Of a stretch of 64,000 nt of DNA, positions 46,010-58,330 are shown piece by piece. Both the position numbers and the translations under genes were made by a program. The notes below the pieces were generated by a model that saw only the letters and a list, made by a program, of their open reading frames with translations, did no database searches and had not been told where the DNA came from. Source of the DNA: Delphinapterus leucas (Eukaryota > Chordata > Mammalia > Artiodactyla > Monodontidae); contig NW_022098076.1 in NCBI RefSeq assembly GCF_002288925.2, positions 67,435,964 through 67,499,963 of the forward strand, given 5' to 3'. Position 1 is the first letter of the stretch. Each line of letters opens with the position of its first letter.

Positions 46010-49000
46010 CTATTTGTCTTTCTCTTTCTGACTTACTTCACTCTGTATGACAGACTCTAGGTCTATCCACCTCATTACAAATAGCTCAATTTCGTTTCTT
46101 TTTATGGCTGAGTAATATTCCATTGTATATATGTGCCACATCTTCTTTATCCATTCATCTGATGATGAACACTTAGGTTGTTTCCATCTCCGGGCTATTA
46201 TAAATAGAGCTGCAATGAACATTTTGGTACATGACTCTTTTTGAATTATGGTTTTCTCAGAGTATATGCCCAGTAGTGGGATTGCTGGGTCATAAGGTAG
46301 TTCTATTTGTAGTTTTTTAAGGAACCTCCATACTGTTCTCCACAGTGGCTGTATCAATTTACATTCTCACCAACAGTGCAAGAGGGTTCCCTTTTCTCCA
46401 CACCCTCTCCAGCATTGACTGTTTGTAGATTTCTTGATGATGGCCATCTGACTGGTGTGAGATGATATTTCATTGTAGTTTTGATTTCCGTTTCTCTAAT
46501 GATTAATGATGTTGAGCATTCTTTCATGTGTTTGTTGGCAGTCTGTATATCTTCTTTGGAGAAATGTCTATTTAGGTCTTCTGCCCATTTTTGGATTGGG
46601 TTGTTTGTTTTTTTGTTATTGAGCTGCATGAGCTGCTTATAAATTTTGGAGATTAATCCTTTGTCAGTTGCTTCATTTGCAAATATTTTCTCCCATTCTG
46701 AGGGTTGTCTTTTGGTCTTGTTTATGGTTTCCTTTGCTGTGCAAAAGCTTTTAAGTTTCACTAGGTCCCATTTGTTTATTTTTGTTTTTATTTCCATTTC
46801 TCTAGGAGGTGGGTCAAAAAGGATCTTGCTGTGATTTATGTCATACAGTGTTCTGCCTATGTTTTCCTCTAAGAGTTTGATAGTTTCTGGCCTTACATTT
46901 AGGTCTTTAATCCATTTTGAGTTTATTTTTGTGTATGGTGTTAGGGAGTGATCTAATTTCATACTTTTACATGTACCTGTCCAGTTTTCCCAGCACCACT
47001 TATTGAAGAGGCTGTCCTTTCTCCACTGTACATTCCTGCCTCCTTTATCAAAGATAAGGTGACCATATGTGCGTGGGTTTATCTCTGGGCTTTCTATCCT
47101 GTTCCATTGAGCTATCTTTCTGTTTTTGTGCCAGTACCATACTGTCTTGATTACTATAGCTTTCTAGTATAGTCTGAAGTCAGGGAGCCTGATTCCTCCA
47201 GCTCCGTTTTTCATTCTCAAGATTGCTTTGGCTATTCGGGGTCTTTTGTGTTTCCATACAAATTGTGAAATTTTTTGTTCTAGTTCTGTGAAAAATGCCA
47301 GTGGTAGTTTGATAGGGATTGCATTGAATCTGTAGATTGCTTTGGGTAGTAGAGTCATTTTCACAATGTTGATTCTTCCAATCCAAGAACATGGTATATC
47401 TCTCCATCTATTTGTATCATCTTTAATTTCTTTCATCAGTGTCTCATAATTTTCTGCATACAGGTCTTTTGTCTCCTTAGGTAGGTTTATTCCTAGGTAT
47501 TTTTTTCTTTTTGTTGCAATGGTAAAGTGTTTCCTTAATTTCTCTTTCAGATTTTTCATCATCAGTGTATAGGAATGCAAGAAATTTCTGTGCATTAATT
47601 TTGTATCCTGAAACTTTACCAAATTCATTGATTAGCTCTAGAAGTTTTCTGGTAGCGTCTTTAGGATTCTGTATGTATAGTATCATGTCATTTGCAAATG
47701 ACAGCTTTACTTCTTCTTTTCCGGTTTGGATTCCTTTCATTTCTTTTTCTTCTCTGATTGCTGTGGCTAACACTTCCATAACTATGTTGAATAATAGTGG
47801 TGAGAGTGGACAGCCTTGTCTTGTTCCTGATCTTAGTGGAAATGTTTTCAGTTTTTCACCATTGAGGACGATGTTGGCTGTGCGTTTGTCATATATGCCC
47901 TTTATTATGTTGAGGAAAGTTCCCTCTATGCCTACTTTCTGCAGGGTTTTTTATCATAAATCGGTGTTGAATTTTGTCGAAAGATTTCTCTGCATCTATT
48001 GAGATGATCATATGGTTTTTCTCCTTCAATTTGTTAATATGGTGTATCACATTCATTGATTTGTGTATATTGAAGAATCCTTGCATTCCTGGAATAAACC
48101 CCACTTGATCATGGTGTATGATCTGTTTAACGTGCTGTTGAATTCTGTTTGCTAGTATTTTGTTGAGGATTTTTGCATCTATGTTCATCAGTGATATTGG
48201 CCTGTAGTTTTCTTTCTTTGTGACATCCTTGTCTGGTTTTGGTGTCAGGGTAATGGTGGCCTCGTAGAATGAGTTTGGGAGTGTTCCTCCCTCTGCTATA
48301 TTTTGGAAGAGTTTGAGAAGGATAGGTGTTAGCTCTTCTCTAAAAGTTTGATAGAATTCACCTGTGAAGCCATCTGGTCCTGGGCTTTTGTTTGTTGGAA
48401 GATTTTTAATCACAGTTTCAATCTCAGTGCTTGTGATTGGTCTGTTCATATTTTCTATTTCTTCCTGATTCAGTCTTGGCAGGTTGTGCATTTCTAAGAA
48501 TTTGTCCATTTCTTTCAGGTTGTCCATTTTATTGGCATAGAGTTGCTTGTAGTAATCTCTCATGATCTTTTGTATTTCTGCAGTGTCGGTTGTTACTTCT
48601 CCTTTTTCATTTCTAATTCTATTGATTTGAGTCTTCTCCCTTTTTTTCTTGATAAGGCTGGCTAATGGTTTATCAATTTTGTTTATCTTCTCAAAGAACC
48701 AGCTTTTAGGTTTATTGATCTTTGCTATCGTTTCCTTCATTTCTTTTTCATTTATTTCTGATCTGATTTTTATGATTTCTTTCCTTCTGCTAACTTTGGG
48801 GTTTTTTTGTTCTTCTTTCTCTAATTGCTTTAGGTGCAAGGTTTTGCTTTTTATTCGAGATATTTCCTGTTTCTTAAGGTAGGATTGTATTGCTATAAAC
48901 TTCCCTCTTAGAACTGCTTTTGCTGCATCCCATAGATTTTGGGTAGCTGTGTCTCCACTGTCATTTGTTTCTAGGTATTTTTTAATTTCCTCTTTGATTT

Positions 49001-49790
49001 CTTCAGTGATTACTTCGTTATTAAGTATTATATTGTTTAGCCTCCATGGGTTTGTATTTTTTACAGATCTTTTCCTGTAATTGATATCTAGTCTCATAGT
49101 GTTGTGGTCGGAAAAGATACTTGATACAATTTCAATTTTCTTAAATTTACCAAGGCTTGATTTGTGACCCAAGATATGATCTATCCTGGAGAATGTTCCA
49201 TGAGCACTTGAGAAAAATGTGTATTCTGTTGTTTTTGGATGGAGTGTCCTATAAATATCAATTAAGTCCATCTTGTTTAATGTATCATTTAGAGCTTGTG
49301 TTTCCTTATTTATTTTCATTTTGGATGATCTGTCCATTGGTGAAAGTGGGGTGTTAAAGTACCCTACTATGAATGTGTTACCGTCGATTTCCCCTTTTAT
49401 GGCTGTTAGTATTTGCCTTATGTATTGAGGTGCTCCTATGTTGGGTGCAGAAATATTTACAATTGTTATATCTTCTTCTTGGATCGATCCCTTGATCATT
49501 ATGTAGTGTCCTTCTTTGTCTCTTGTAATAGTCTTTATTTTAAAGTCTATTTTGTCTGATATGAGAATTGCTACTCCATCTTTCTTTTGGTTTCCATTTC
49601 CATGAAATATCTTTTTCCATCCCTTTACTTTCAGTCTGTATGTGTCTCTAGGTCTGAAGTGGGTCTCTTGTAGACAGCAAATATATGGGTCTTGTTTTTG
49701 TATCCATTCAGCCAATCTGTGTCTTTTGGTGGGAGCATTTAGTCCATTTACATTTAAGGTAATTATCAATATGTATGTTCCTATTCCCAT
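46010..49790 (-). pseudogene. L1 ORF2 (endonuclease/reverse transcriptase), broken
   Basis: Encoded the EN-RT protein that nicks DNA and primes reverse transcription. The first 633 codons (49790-47889) keep EN motifs LNVNGLN (12-18), QETH (41-44), SRIDH and SDHN. The GDFN motif, however, reads GYFN: the catalytic Asp is Tyr at codon 144 (49359-49361). A one-base A gain in the A run near 47952 shifts frame inside the RT. The RT active-site FADD reads FAND (codon at 47690-47692). Further frame changes near 47480-47630, a stop after LPDFRLY (47164) and a premature stop at 46010 follow. The element cannot make functional ORF2p. Confidence 0.92.
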
Positions 49791-49848
49791 TTTCTTAATT
49801 GTTTTGGGTTCGTTATTGTAGGTCTTTTCCTTCTCTAGTGTTTCTTGC

Positions 49849-50742
49849 CTAGAGAAGTTCCTTTAGCAGTTGTTGTAAAGCTGGTTTGGTGGTGCTGAAC
49901 TCTCTCAGCTTTTGCTTGTCTGTAAAGGTTTTAATTTCTCCATCAAATCTGAATGAGATCCTTGCTGGGTAGAATAATCTTGGTTGCAGGTTTTTCTCCT
50001 TCATCACTTTAAATATGTCCTGCCAGTCCCTTCTGGCTTGCAGACTTTCTGCTGAAAGATCAGCTGTTAACCTTATGGGGATTCCCTTGTGTTTTATTTG
50101 TTGTTTATCCCTTGCTGCTTTTAATATGTTTTCTTTGTATTTAATTTTTGACAGTTTGATTAATATGTGTCTTGGCGTATTTCTCCTTGCATTTATCCTG
50201 TATGGGACTCTCTGTGCTTTCTGGACTTGATTAACTATTTCCTTTCCCACATTAGGGAAGTTTTCAACTATAATCTCTTCAAATATTTTCTCAGTCCCTT
50301 TCTTTTTCTCTTCTTCTTCTGGAACCCCTATAATTCGAATGTTGGTGCATTTAATGTTGTCCCAGAGGTCTCTGAGACTGTCCTCAGTTCTTTTCATTCT
50401 TTTTTCTTTATTCTGCTCTGCAGTAGTTATTTCCACTATTTTATCTTCCAGGTCACTTATCCGTTCTTCTGCCTCAGTTATTCTGCTATTGATCCCATCT
50501 AGAGTATTTTTAATTTCATTTATTGTGTTGTTCATCGTTGCTTGTTTCATCTTTAGTTCTTCTAGCTCCTTGTTAAATGTTTCTTGCATTTTGTCCATTC
50601 TATTTCCAAGATTTTGGATCATCTTTACTATCATTATTCTGAATTTTTTTTCAGGTAGACTGCCTATTTCCTCTTCATTTGTTAGGTCTGGTGGGTTTTT
50701 ATCTTGCTCCTTCATCTGCTGTGTGTTTCTCTGTCTTCTCAT
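49849..50742 (-). CDS. L1 ORF1 protein (RNA-binding chaperone), open
   Basis: 297-codon frame beginning [18 protein letters not shown]1p is the trimeric RNA-binding component of the L1 ribonucleoprotein. Order seen: basic/acidic N-terminus, heptad-rich coiled coil (about residues 40-120; [20 protein letters not shown]), RRM segment (about 132-175; [12 protein letters not shown]) and C-terminal domain (about 180-290; [24 protein letters not shown]). It is separated from ORF2 by 58 bp, as usual. It is somewhat shorter than human ORF1p (338), mostly at the N-terminus, so an upstream start could have been lost. No stop or frameshift seen. Expression not implied. Confidence 0.82.
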   Translation of the reverse strand: MRRQRNTQQMKEQDKNPPDLTNEEEIGSLPEKKFRIMIVKMIQNLGNRMDKMQETFNKELEELKMKQATMNNTINEIKNTLDGINSRITEAEERISDLEDKIVEITTAEQNKEKRMKRTEDSLRDLWDNIKCTNIRIIGVPEEEEKKKGTEKIFEEIIVENFPNVGKEIVNQVQKAQRVPYRINARRNTPRHILIKLSKIKYKENILKAARDKQQIKHKGIPIRLTADLSAESLQARRDWQDIFKVMKEKNLQPRLFYPARISFRFDGEIKTFTDKQKLREFSTTKPALQQLLKELL

Positions 50743-52766
50743 TTTGCTTATCTTACTGTGTTTGGGATCTCCTTTTTGCAGGCTGCAGGTTCGTAGTTCC
50801 CGTTGTTTTTGGTGTCTGTCCCCAGTGGCTAAGGTTAGTTCAGTGGGTTGTGTAGGCTTCCTGGGGGAGGGGGCTAGTGCCTGTGTTCTGGTGGATGAGG
50901 CTGGATCTTGTGTTTCTGGTGGGCAGGTCCACGTCCGGTGGTGTGTTTTGGGGTGTCTGTGGACTTATTATGAGTTTAGGCAGCCTCTCTGCTAATGGGT
51001 GGGGCTGTGTTCCTGTCTTGCTAGTTGTTTGGCATAGGATGTCCAGCACTGTAGCTTGAGTGAAGCTGGGTGTTGGCGTTGAGATGGAGATCTCTGGGAG
51101 ATTTTCACCGTTTGATATTATGTGGAGCTGGGAGGTCTCTTGTGGACCAGTGTCCTGAAGTTGGCTCTCCCACCTCAGAGGCACAGCACTGACTCCTGAC
51201 TGCAGCACCAAGAGCCTTTCATCCACACGGCTCAGAATAAAAGGGAGAAAAAGGAGACAGAAAGAATTAGTAGAAGTAGAAAGAAAGAAAGAAAGAAAGG
51301 AGGGAGGGAGGGAGGAAGGAAGGAAGGAGGGAAGGAAGGATAAAAAGAAAGAAGATAACTAAAATAAAATAAAGTAAGATAAAATATAATAAAGTTATTA
51401 AAATAAACAAATAATTATTAAGAAAGAAAAAAAATAAAACGGATGGATAGAACCCTAGGACAAATGGTGGAAGCAAAGCTATACAGACATAATCTCACAC
51501 AGAAGCATACTCTTACACACTCACAAAAAGAGGAAAAGGGGAAAAAATCATAAATCTTGCTCTCAAAGTCCACCTCAATTTGGGATGATTCGTTGTCTAT
51601 TCATGTATTCCAAGGATGCAGGGTACATCAAGTTGATTGTGGAGATTTAATCCGCTGCTCCTGAGGCTGCTGGGAGAGATTTCCCTTTCTCTTCTTTGTT
51701 CTCACAGCTCCCAGGGGCTCAGCTTTGGATTTGGCCCCGCCTGTGCGTGTAGGTCGCCTGAGGGCGTCTGTTCTTCGCTCTGACAGGACGGGGTTAAAGG
51801 AGCCGCTCACTCGGGGGGGCTCTGGCTCACTCAGGCTGGGGGGAGGGAGGGGCACGGAGTGCAGGGCGGAGCCTGAGGTGGCAGAGGCCGGCGTGACGTT
51901 GCACCAGCCTGAGGCGCGCCGTGCGTTCTCCCGGGGGAGTTGTCCGTGGATCATGGGACCCTGGCAGTGGCGGGCTGCACAGACTCTCCGGAAGGGGGGT
52001 GTGGATAGTGACCTGTGCTCACACAGTCTTCTTGATGGCGGCAGCAGCAGCCTTAGCGTCTCATGCCCGACTCTGGGGTCCGCGCTTTTAGCCGCGGCTC
52101 GCGCCCGTCTCTGGAGCTCCTTTAAGCAGCGTTCTTAATCCCCTCTCCTCGCGCACCAGAAAACAAAGAGGGAAGAAAAAGTCTCTTGCCTCTTCGGCAG
52201 GTCCAGACTTTTTCCCGGACTCCCTCCCGGCCAGTTGTGGCGCACTAGCCCCTTCAGGCTGTGTTCACGCCGCCAACCCCAGTCCTCTCCTGGTGCTCCG
52301 ACCGAAGCCCGAGCCTCAGCTCGCAGCCTTGCCCGACCCGGCGGGTGAGCAGACAAGCCTCTCGCGCTGGTGAGTGCCGGTCGGCCCTGATCCTCTGTGC
52401 GGGAATCTCTCTGCTTTTCCCCCCGCACCCCTGTTGCTGTGCTCTCCTCCGCGGCTCTTAAGCTTTCCGCCTCCGCCACCTGCAGCCTCCGCCCGCGAAG
52501 GGGCTTCCTAGTGTGTGGAAACATTTCCTCCTTCACGGCTCCCTCCCACTGGTGCAGGTCCCGTCCCTATTCTTTTGTCTCTGCTTTTTCTTTTGCCCTA
52601 CCCAGGTACGTGGGGGGTTTCTTGCCTTTTGGGAGGTCTGAGGTCTTCTGCCAGCGGTCAGTAGGTGTTCTGTAGGAGTTGTTCCACGTGTAGATGTATT
52701 TCTGGTGTATCTGTGGGAAGGAAGGTGATCTCCGTGTCTTACTCTTCCGTCATCTTCCAGGAAGCC
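50743..52766 (-). promoter_or_regulatory. L1 5' UTR / internal promoter with CpG-rich core
   Basis: Two-kilobase leader. 51650-52670 is GC- and CpG-rich (phrases such as 'gcctgaggcgcgccgtgcg') and would hold the internal RNA polymerase II promoter. A purine microsatellite (gaaa/ggag/ggaa) sits at 51280-51345 between this core and ORF1. Confidence 0.7.
51280..51350. repeat. (GAAA)n/(GGAG)n/(GGAA)n tract in L1 5' UTR
   Basis: About 70 bases of mixed purine tetramers. Opposite-strand open frames here are Ser/Phe simple-repeat artefacts. Confidence 0.9.
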
Positions 52767-53216
52767 TTACTCCTTGTCATCTTAAAGAAGGTTGTTTCAC
52801 TTACAGGCATACCTCATTTTTTTGTGCTTTGCTTTGATGAGTTATGCAGATACTGTGTTTTTTACAAATTGAACATTTGTGGCAGCCCTGCATTGAGCAA
52901 GTCTAGCAGGGTCATTTTTCCAACGGCATTTGCTCATTTAGAGTCTCTGTATCACATTTTGGTAATCTCACAATATTTCAAACTTTTTCATCATTATTAT
53001 ATTTGTTATGGTGAACTGTGATCAGTGATCTTTGATGTTATTATTGTAATTGGGGGCACCATGAACTGCACCTATATAAGACAGAGAACTTAATCCATAA
53101 ATGTTGTGTGTCCTGACTGCTCCACCGACAGACTATTCCCCATCTCTCTCCCCGCCTTGGGCCTCCTTATTCCCTGAGACACGGTAGTATTGAAATTAGG
53201 TCAGTTAATAACCCTA

Positions 53217-54900
53217 CAGTAGGCTCTAAGTGCTCAAGTGAAAGGAAGAGTCACGTGTATCTCATTTTTAATCAAAAGCTAGAAATGATTATGCTTAGTG
53301 AGGAAGGCATGTGCTAGTTGAAAGGTAAAACAGGCTGAAAGCTAGGCCTCTTGCCCCAGTTAGCCAAGTTGTGAATGTAGTGGGAAAGTTACTGAAGGAA
53401 ATTAAAAGTGCTACTCCAGTGAACACACTAATGAAGAAACTGAAACAGCCTTATTGCCTATATGGATAAAGTTTGAGTGGTCTGGATAGAAGATCAGACC
53501 AACCACTACATTCCCTTAAGCCAAAGCCTAAACCAGAGCAAGGAGAACCTAACTCTCTTCAATGCTATGAAGATTGAGAGAGGCGAGGAAACTGCAGAAG
53601 AAAAGTTTGAAGTTAGCAGAGGTTGTTCATGAGGCTTAAGGAAAGAAGCTGTCTCCATAACATAAAAGTACAAGGTGAAGCAGCAAGTGCTGTTGTAAAA
53701 ATTGCAGCAAGTTATCCAGAAGACCTAGCTCAGATAATTAATGAAGGTGGCTACACTAACCAACAGATTTTCAGTGTAGATGAAACAGCCTTATATTGGA
53801 AGAAGATGCCATCTAGCACTTTTATAGCTAGACAAGAGAAGTCAATGTCTGGCTTCAAAGCTTCAAAGGACAGGATGAGTTTCTTTATAGGAGCTAATGC
53901 AGCTGGTGACTTTAAATTGAAGCCAGTTCTCCTTTACCATTTTGAAAATCCTAGTCTTTTATAATTATGCTAAATTTACTCTGCCTGTGCTCTATAAATG
54001 GAACAACAAAGCCTGGGTGACAGAACATCTTTTTACAACATGGTTTACTGAATACTTTAAGCTCACAGTTGAGACCTACTGTTCCATGAAAAGATTCTTT
54101 TCAAAATATTACTGTCAATAACAATGCACCTGGTCACCCTGGAGCTCTGATAGAGATGTACAATGAAATTAATGTTATTCTCATGCCTGCTCATACAACA
54201 TCCATTCTGCAGCCCATGGATCAAGGAGTAATTTCGACTTTAAAGTCATATTATTTAGGAAATATATTTCATAAGGCTATAGCTACCATAAATAGTGATT
54301 CCACTGATGGATCTGGGCAAAGTCAATTAAAAACCTTCTGGAAAGAATTTACCATTCTAGATGCCATGAAGAGCATTCATGATCCGTGGGAAAAAATCAA
54401 AATATCAACAATAACAGGAGTTTGGAAGAAGTTGATTCCAACCCTCCTGGATGACTTTGAGGGATTCAAGACTTCAGTGGAGGAAGTAACCACAGATATG
54501 GTGGAAATAGCAAAAGAACTAGAATTAGAAGTGGGCCTGAGGATGGGACTGATTTGCTGCAATCTCATGATAAAACTTTAATGGATGAGGAGTTGTTTCT
54601 TATGGATGAGCAAAGAAAGTGATTTCTTGAGATGGAATCTATTCCTGGTGAAAATGCTGTGAAGATTGTTGAAATGACAACAAAGGATTTAGAATATTAC
54701 ATGAACTTGGTAACATGAACTTGATAAAGCAGTGGTAGGGGTTGAGAGGATTGACTCCAATTTTGAAAGAAGCTCTACTGTAGGTAAAATGCTATCAAAG
54801 AGCATTGCATGCTACAGAGAAATTGTTTGTGAAAGGAGGAGCTGTCAATCAATATGACAAACTTCATTGTCTTATTTTAAGAAACTGCCGCAGCCAGCCC
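53217..54900 (+). pseudogene. Tigger1 transposase, decayed
   Basis: Remnants of a pogo-like DDE transposase. The frame at 53623-53964 carries [13 protein letters not shown] (first catalytic Asp) and [11 protein letters not shown]. The next (in frame at about 54114-54581) carries NNNAPGHPG, where an Asp is expected before NAPGHP, and MPAHTTSILQPMDQGV. Frames are broken between 53964 and 54114 and again near 54580. Upstream remnants of the DNA-binding half start near 53217. It is related to the host TIGD1 family but shows no sign of domestication. Confidence 0.88.
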
Positions 54901-55028
54901 AGCCTTCAGCAACCATCACCCTGATCAGTCAGCAGCCATCAGCACGAGGCAAGACCCTCCACAGGCCAAAAGATTATGGCTTGCTAAAGGCTCAGATGAT
55001 GGTTAGCCTCTTTTAGCAATAAAGTATT

Positions 55029-55248
55029 TTTTATTTTTTTTATTTATTTTTTTTTTGCGGTACGCGGGCCTCTCACTGTTGTGGCCTCTCCCGTTGCGGA
55101 GCACAGGCTCCGGACGCGGAGGCTCAGCGGCCATGGCTCACCGGCCCAGCCGCTCCGCGGCATGTGGGATCTTCCCGGACCGGGGCACGAACCTGTGTCC
55201 CCTGCATCAGCAGGCAGACTCTCAACCATTGCGCCACCAGGGAAGCCC
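55029..55248 (-). mobile_element. CHR-2-type SINE inside Tigger1
   Basis: Reverse CHR-2-type copy with a poly-T-rich left end and 'gcgccaccagggaagccc' right end. Tigger sequence continues at 'taaacataacttttatatgc' after it; some Tigger bases seem lost at the junction. Confidence 0.9.
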
Positions 55249-55854
55249 TAAACATAACTTTTATATGCACTGGGAAACCAAAATTTCATGTAACCCATTT
55301 TATTGTGATATTTGCATTATTGTCATGGTCTGGAACTGAACCCACAGTGTTTGTGAGGTATGCCTGTATTTATATCATCTCCCTGACGCTTGAAGGTATT
55401 GAGTTGCAACCTCAGACAAGAGTCTTCAAACTCTGCTCAGTTTCTACTAGTTTTTGCCAAATAAAAAAGCCTATGAATCAAAGCAATATTCTCAAGAATT
55501 CTTTCTTGCTCTGAACCACATTTTATTAGAAACTTGTGTATTTGAGAGGATTGAAATATTCTTTTTTAAATGTATTTTTAAAAAATATAAAATGATGTAA
55601 TAATGGATAATGCTTAGGTTTGAATTTTTGTTTTGTTTTTAATTTCAAATGTCCTTGCTTGGCAAAATAAAAATCGGCAGTCCTATTTAAAGAAAATTGG
55701 TCTGGGAAATCTAAATTAGTAAGAACCCCTCGATTTTAAAAATGTGAAAATATGAGCAAGTTTTAGGGGGGTCTTGTTTTTTAATAATATTGATACTTCA
55801 AAATCTTATCCTAGAGTTATTCCAGAAATTATCCCTCCAAAGGTGGAGGGACAA

Positions 55855-56060
55855 ATTAGGGGTATGGGATTAAGAGATACAAACTACTATGTATAAAATA
55901 GATAAGAAACTACGATATATTGTACGACACAGGGAATTATAGATATTATCTTGTAATAAGTTTTCAAGGACTATAATCTGTAAAAATACTGAATCACTAT
56001 GTTGTACACCTAAAACTAATATGGTAAATCAACTATTCTTCAGTAAAATAGATCTAACAA
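55855..56060 (+). mobile_element. Cetartiodactyl L1 3' end
   Basis: 'gagatacaaactactatgta', 'atatattgtacgacacaggg' and 'gttgtacacctaaaactaat' read as the sense form of the L1 3' family seen reversed at 8733-8990. A GAAA tail ends at 56086. Confidence 0.7.
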
Positions 56061-56061
56061 A

Positions 56062-56086
56062 AAAAGAAAGAAAGAAAGAAAGAAAG
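56062..56086. repeat. (GAAA)n tail microsatellite
   Basis: About five gaaa units at the L1 tail. Confidence 0.85.
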
Positions 56087-56187
56087 TTATCCCTGCGTAG
56101 AACTTCCCACATTAGGATAAGCATAGCAGTAAAGGACATGCTACAGTCCCATCCTTGCTTCTTACTGTGGGACACTGGATGTGGGTG

Positions 56188-56460
56188 TTTTTTAAATAAA
56201 TTTTTATTGGAGTATAGTTGCTTTACAAGGTTGTGTTAGTTTCTACCATACAGCAAAGTGAATCAGCTATACGTACACATATGTGCCTCTTTTTTTGGAT
56301 TTCCTTCCCATTTAGGTCACCACAGAGCATTGAGTAGAGTTCCCTGAGCTATACAGTAGGTTCTCATTGGTTATCTATTTTATACATAGTATCAATTGTG
56401 TATATATGTCAATCCCAATCTCCCAATTCATCCCATCCCCCTGGATGTGTTACTAAGTTT
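56188..56460 (-). mobile_element. Cetartiodactyl L1 3' end
   Basis: Reverse: 'tttttattggagtatagttg', 'cagcaaagtgaatcagctat', 'ctgagctatacagtaggttc'. With the forward copy at 55855-56060 it forms a head-to-head pair of related L1 tails, an inverted repeat about 100 bp apart. Confidence 0.75.
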
Positions 56461-57819
56461 AATTTAGCCCCCATTTTTTCATAAGTGTTGTAAATAAAAG
56501 GCTTAATTTGTCCAATATATAAGCTTTTAATGTGATTGAGCTGATTTTTTTTCAACTTCAAGATAATGTCCATCAAATGGAGCTTATACTAGAAAACTAT
56601 CATACTCTTCTTGTGTCACATGACATTTTCATTTTAAGTAAAGTAGAATTACTCAAGCATTTTCATCCCTGTCTGCTACCACTATCATTAACTATAATGA
56701 ATCTTTATTCTTCTCAGAATCCTTTACTAAAGATGTATGATTCACCAGTAAAGGCACAAAACTGACTGTAAAAGTGATTGGAACCTGGTTCCTCAATATT
56801 TCTCTTTTGGAATTCTAAAGAAGAAAAAGTCCACTTCTTGTTGGGTTGCAAGCTCCCTGTGATTTTGTGTGACAGAAAAAAAGAGAGAGAAAATAAGACA
56901 TTTATAAAATGTTTGGATTGTTATTAGAATTGCTATATGTGCGTCTTAAGCGTGTTTAGCATAAGAAAAAGGCAGATTTTGTAGTTCTGGATTGTTAAAA
57001 TTTCTCCTGAAGGACAGGAGAGACGTTGGAGGATTCCAATGGAGGCTTGTACCTCAAGACCAGTGGGCTCGAGAAAGGAATAAAGGGGCAGAAATTTAGG
57101 GGGTGGAGGTGGGGGTGAGGTGGGAGGAGGGGCGAGAAAAAAGGAGGTCAGCTGGAGGAGGTCATGGTAGAGAAACAGTGACCTGTGCCTTCCTGGTCTC
57201 CCGTTCCCCAGCCAAAAGGCCAAAGGCTGGAACTGGCTACTCCTGCGATGCAACATTTTGTCTGCTGTGTCAAAAACAGTTTTTTTCCTATTCACAGGAA
57301 ACTGTTTTCATTGGCGGTGTTGTTCCAAAACAGGAAAAAAAAAATGTCACAGAAAGGTAAGGTATGTAATTAAGTTCTAAATGTGTATGTCATGCCAAGA
57401 AAACACTTTCCCTCCCCAAATGTTAAGGAATAAAAACACATCTCATGAGAAATATGTCAATAAATATTGCTCCATTTTTCCCCCTAGAAATGCGTCATGG
57501 GATGCCTTAAAACTTCTTAGCAACAGTACTTGATAAGCAAGTGATTACATATGTATTATTTAGCACTTGGGAAGTACTTGACCAAAAAAAGTGATTATGT
57601 ATTTATTGTTTAGTGTCAGTATTTAGTATTATTTCTGTGTAGAGTTCTGTGGCGGTAGGGACAATGCCTTCTGTTTGTTTGTTTTGTTTGTTTTTTCATC
57701 CCCAGTGCTGTACACGGCAAGCCTATGGTAGGTGCTCAGTAAATGGTGATGCCCCTAACTCAAAGAAGTGTAAACATAACTAACTCCTTGGTGGCTAATA
57801 ATTGGGCAGTCCATTAAAA
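56461..57819. other. Spacer, no gene seen
   Basis: No gene. 57095-57150 is G-rich (gggtggaggtgggggtgagg). 'atggtaggtgctcagtaaat' near 57730 is an L2/MIR terminus. Confidence 0.5.
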
Positions 57820-58330
57820 GAAAAAATAACTTGCACTATGAGTGGGCAGTCTCACTTCTAGGTCTCTATCCTCCAGAAACTATGGCATGTGTCGCTAAAG
57901 GTACATGTATGACGATATTCGTTGCAGCCTTGTTTGGAAAAGCAAAATTGGAAAAGCCCAATCACCAGTGAATAAATGGTTAAATAATCTAGGGAACCTC
58001 CAACAATGGAACACAATGCAGCCATTAACAGAATAAGGTACTGACCTAGATAGATGTCCATACCACATTACATTTTATTGATAAAAGCAAGTTGCAGACT
58101 AATATGTACAGCATGATTTCATTTTTGTAAAGAAATAAAAATATGTGTTTCATGAGATATCTATATAAATGAGGGAAAATTCAAGAAGCGTACCCACCAA
58201 ATGTGCAGAAGGGCTAGCGATGAAGTGTGGGATCAGAGGGACCCCTCCACTTCTTTCTTTATAGGATGTGTAAAGTAGTAAGATTATGGGCGACTATCAC
58301 TTTGGAGGGAACACTTCAAGTTAAAAATAA
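57820..58330 (+). mobile_element. Old L1 (L1M-type) 3' fragment
   Basis: 'gcagtctcacttctaggtct', 'tcgttgcagccttgtttgga', 'aacacaatgcagccattaac' and 'gtacagcatgatttcatttt' follow the order of an L1M ORF2 end and 3' UTR. Confidence 0.7.

Larger units (their letters stand above)
45623..52766 (-). mobile_element. Nearly full-length L1 LINE (about 7.1 kb)
   Basis: Complete young cetartiodactyl/cetacean L1: poly-A end at 45623-45632 (plus-strand T), 3' UTR to about 46000, ORF2 region 46010-49790, ORF1 49849-50742 and 5' UTR to 52766. The exact 17-base duplication ttactccttgtcatctt (45606-45622, 52767-52783) shows a single target-primed insertion. It lies in the CRYGD-CRYGC spacer in the same transcriptional orientation as the crystallins. 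Confidence 0.95.
52804..55366 (+). mobile_element. Tigger1 DNA transposon, nearly complete
   Basis: Starts CAGGCATACCTCATTTTTTT and ends 'gtgaggtatgcctg', an inverted pair, with TA on each side (52802-52803, 55367-55368) as for Tc1/mariner insertions. Removing the SINE at 55029-55248 leaves about 2.34 kb, close to the Tigger1 length of roughly 2.4 kb as I recall it. The L1 duplication ends only 20 bases to its left. Confidence 0.92.

Noticed and set aside
50339..50995. 218-codon plus-strand frame
   Set aside because: Antisense of L1 ORF1 and 5' UTR; hydrophobic composition follows from the complement of A-rich coding sequence.
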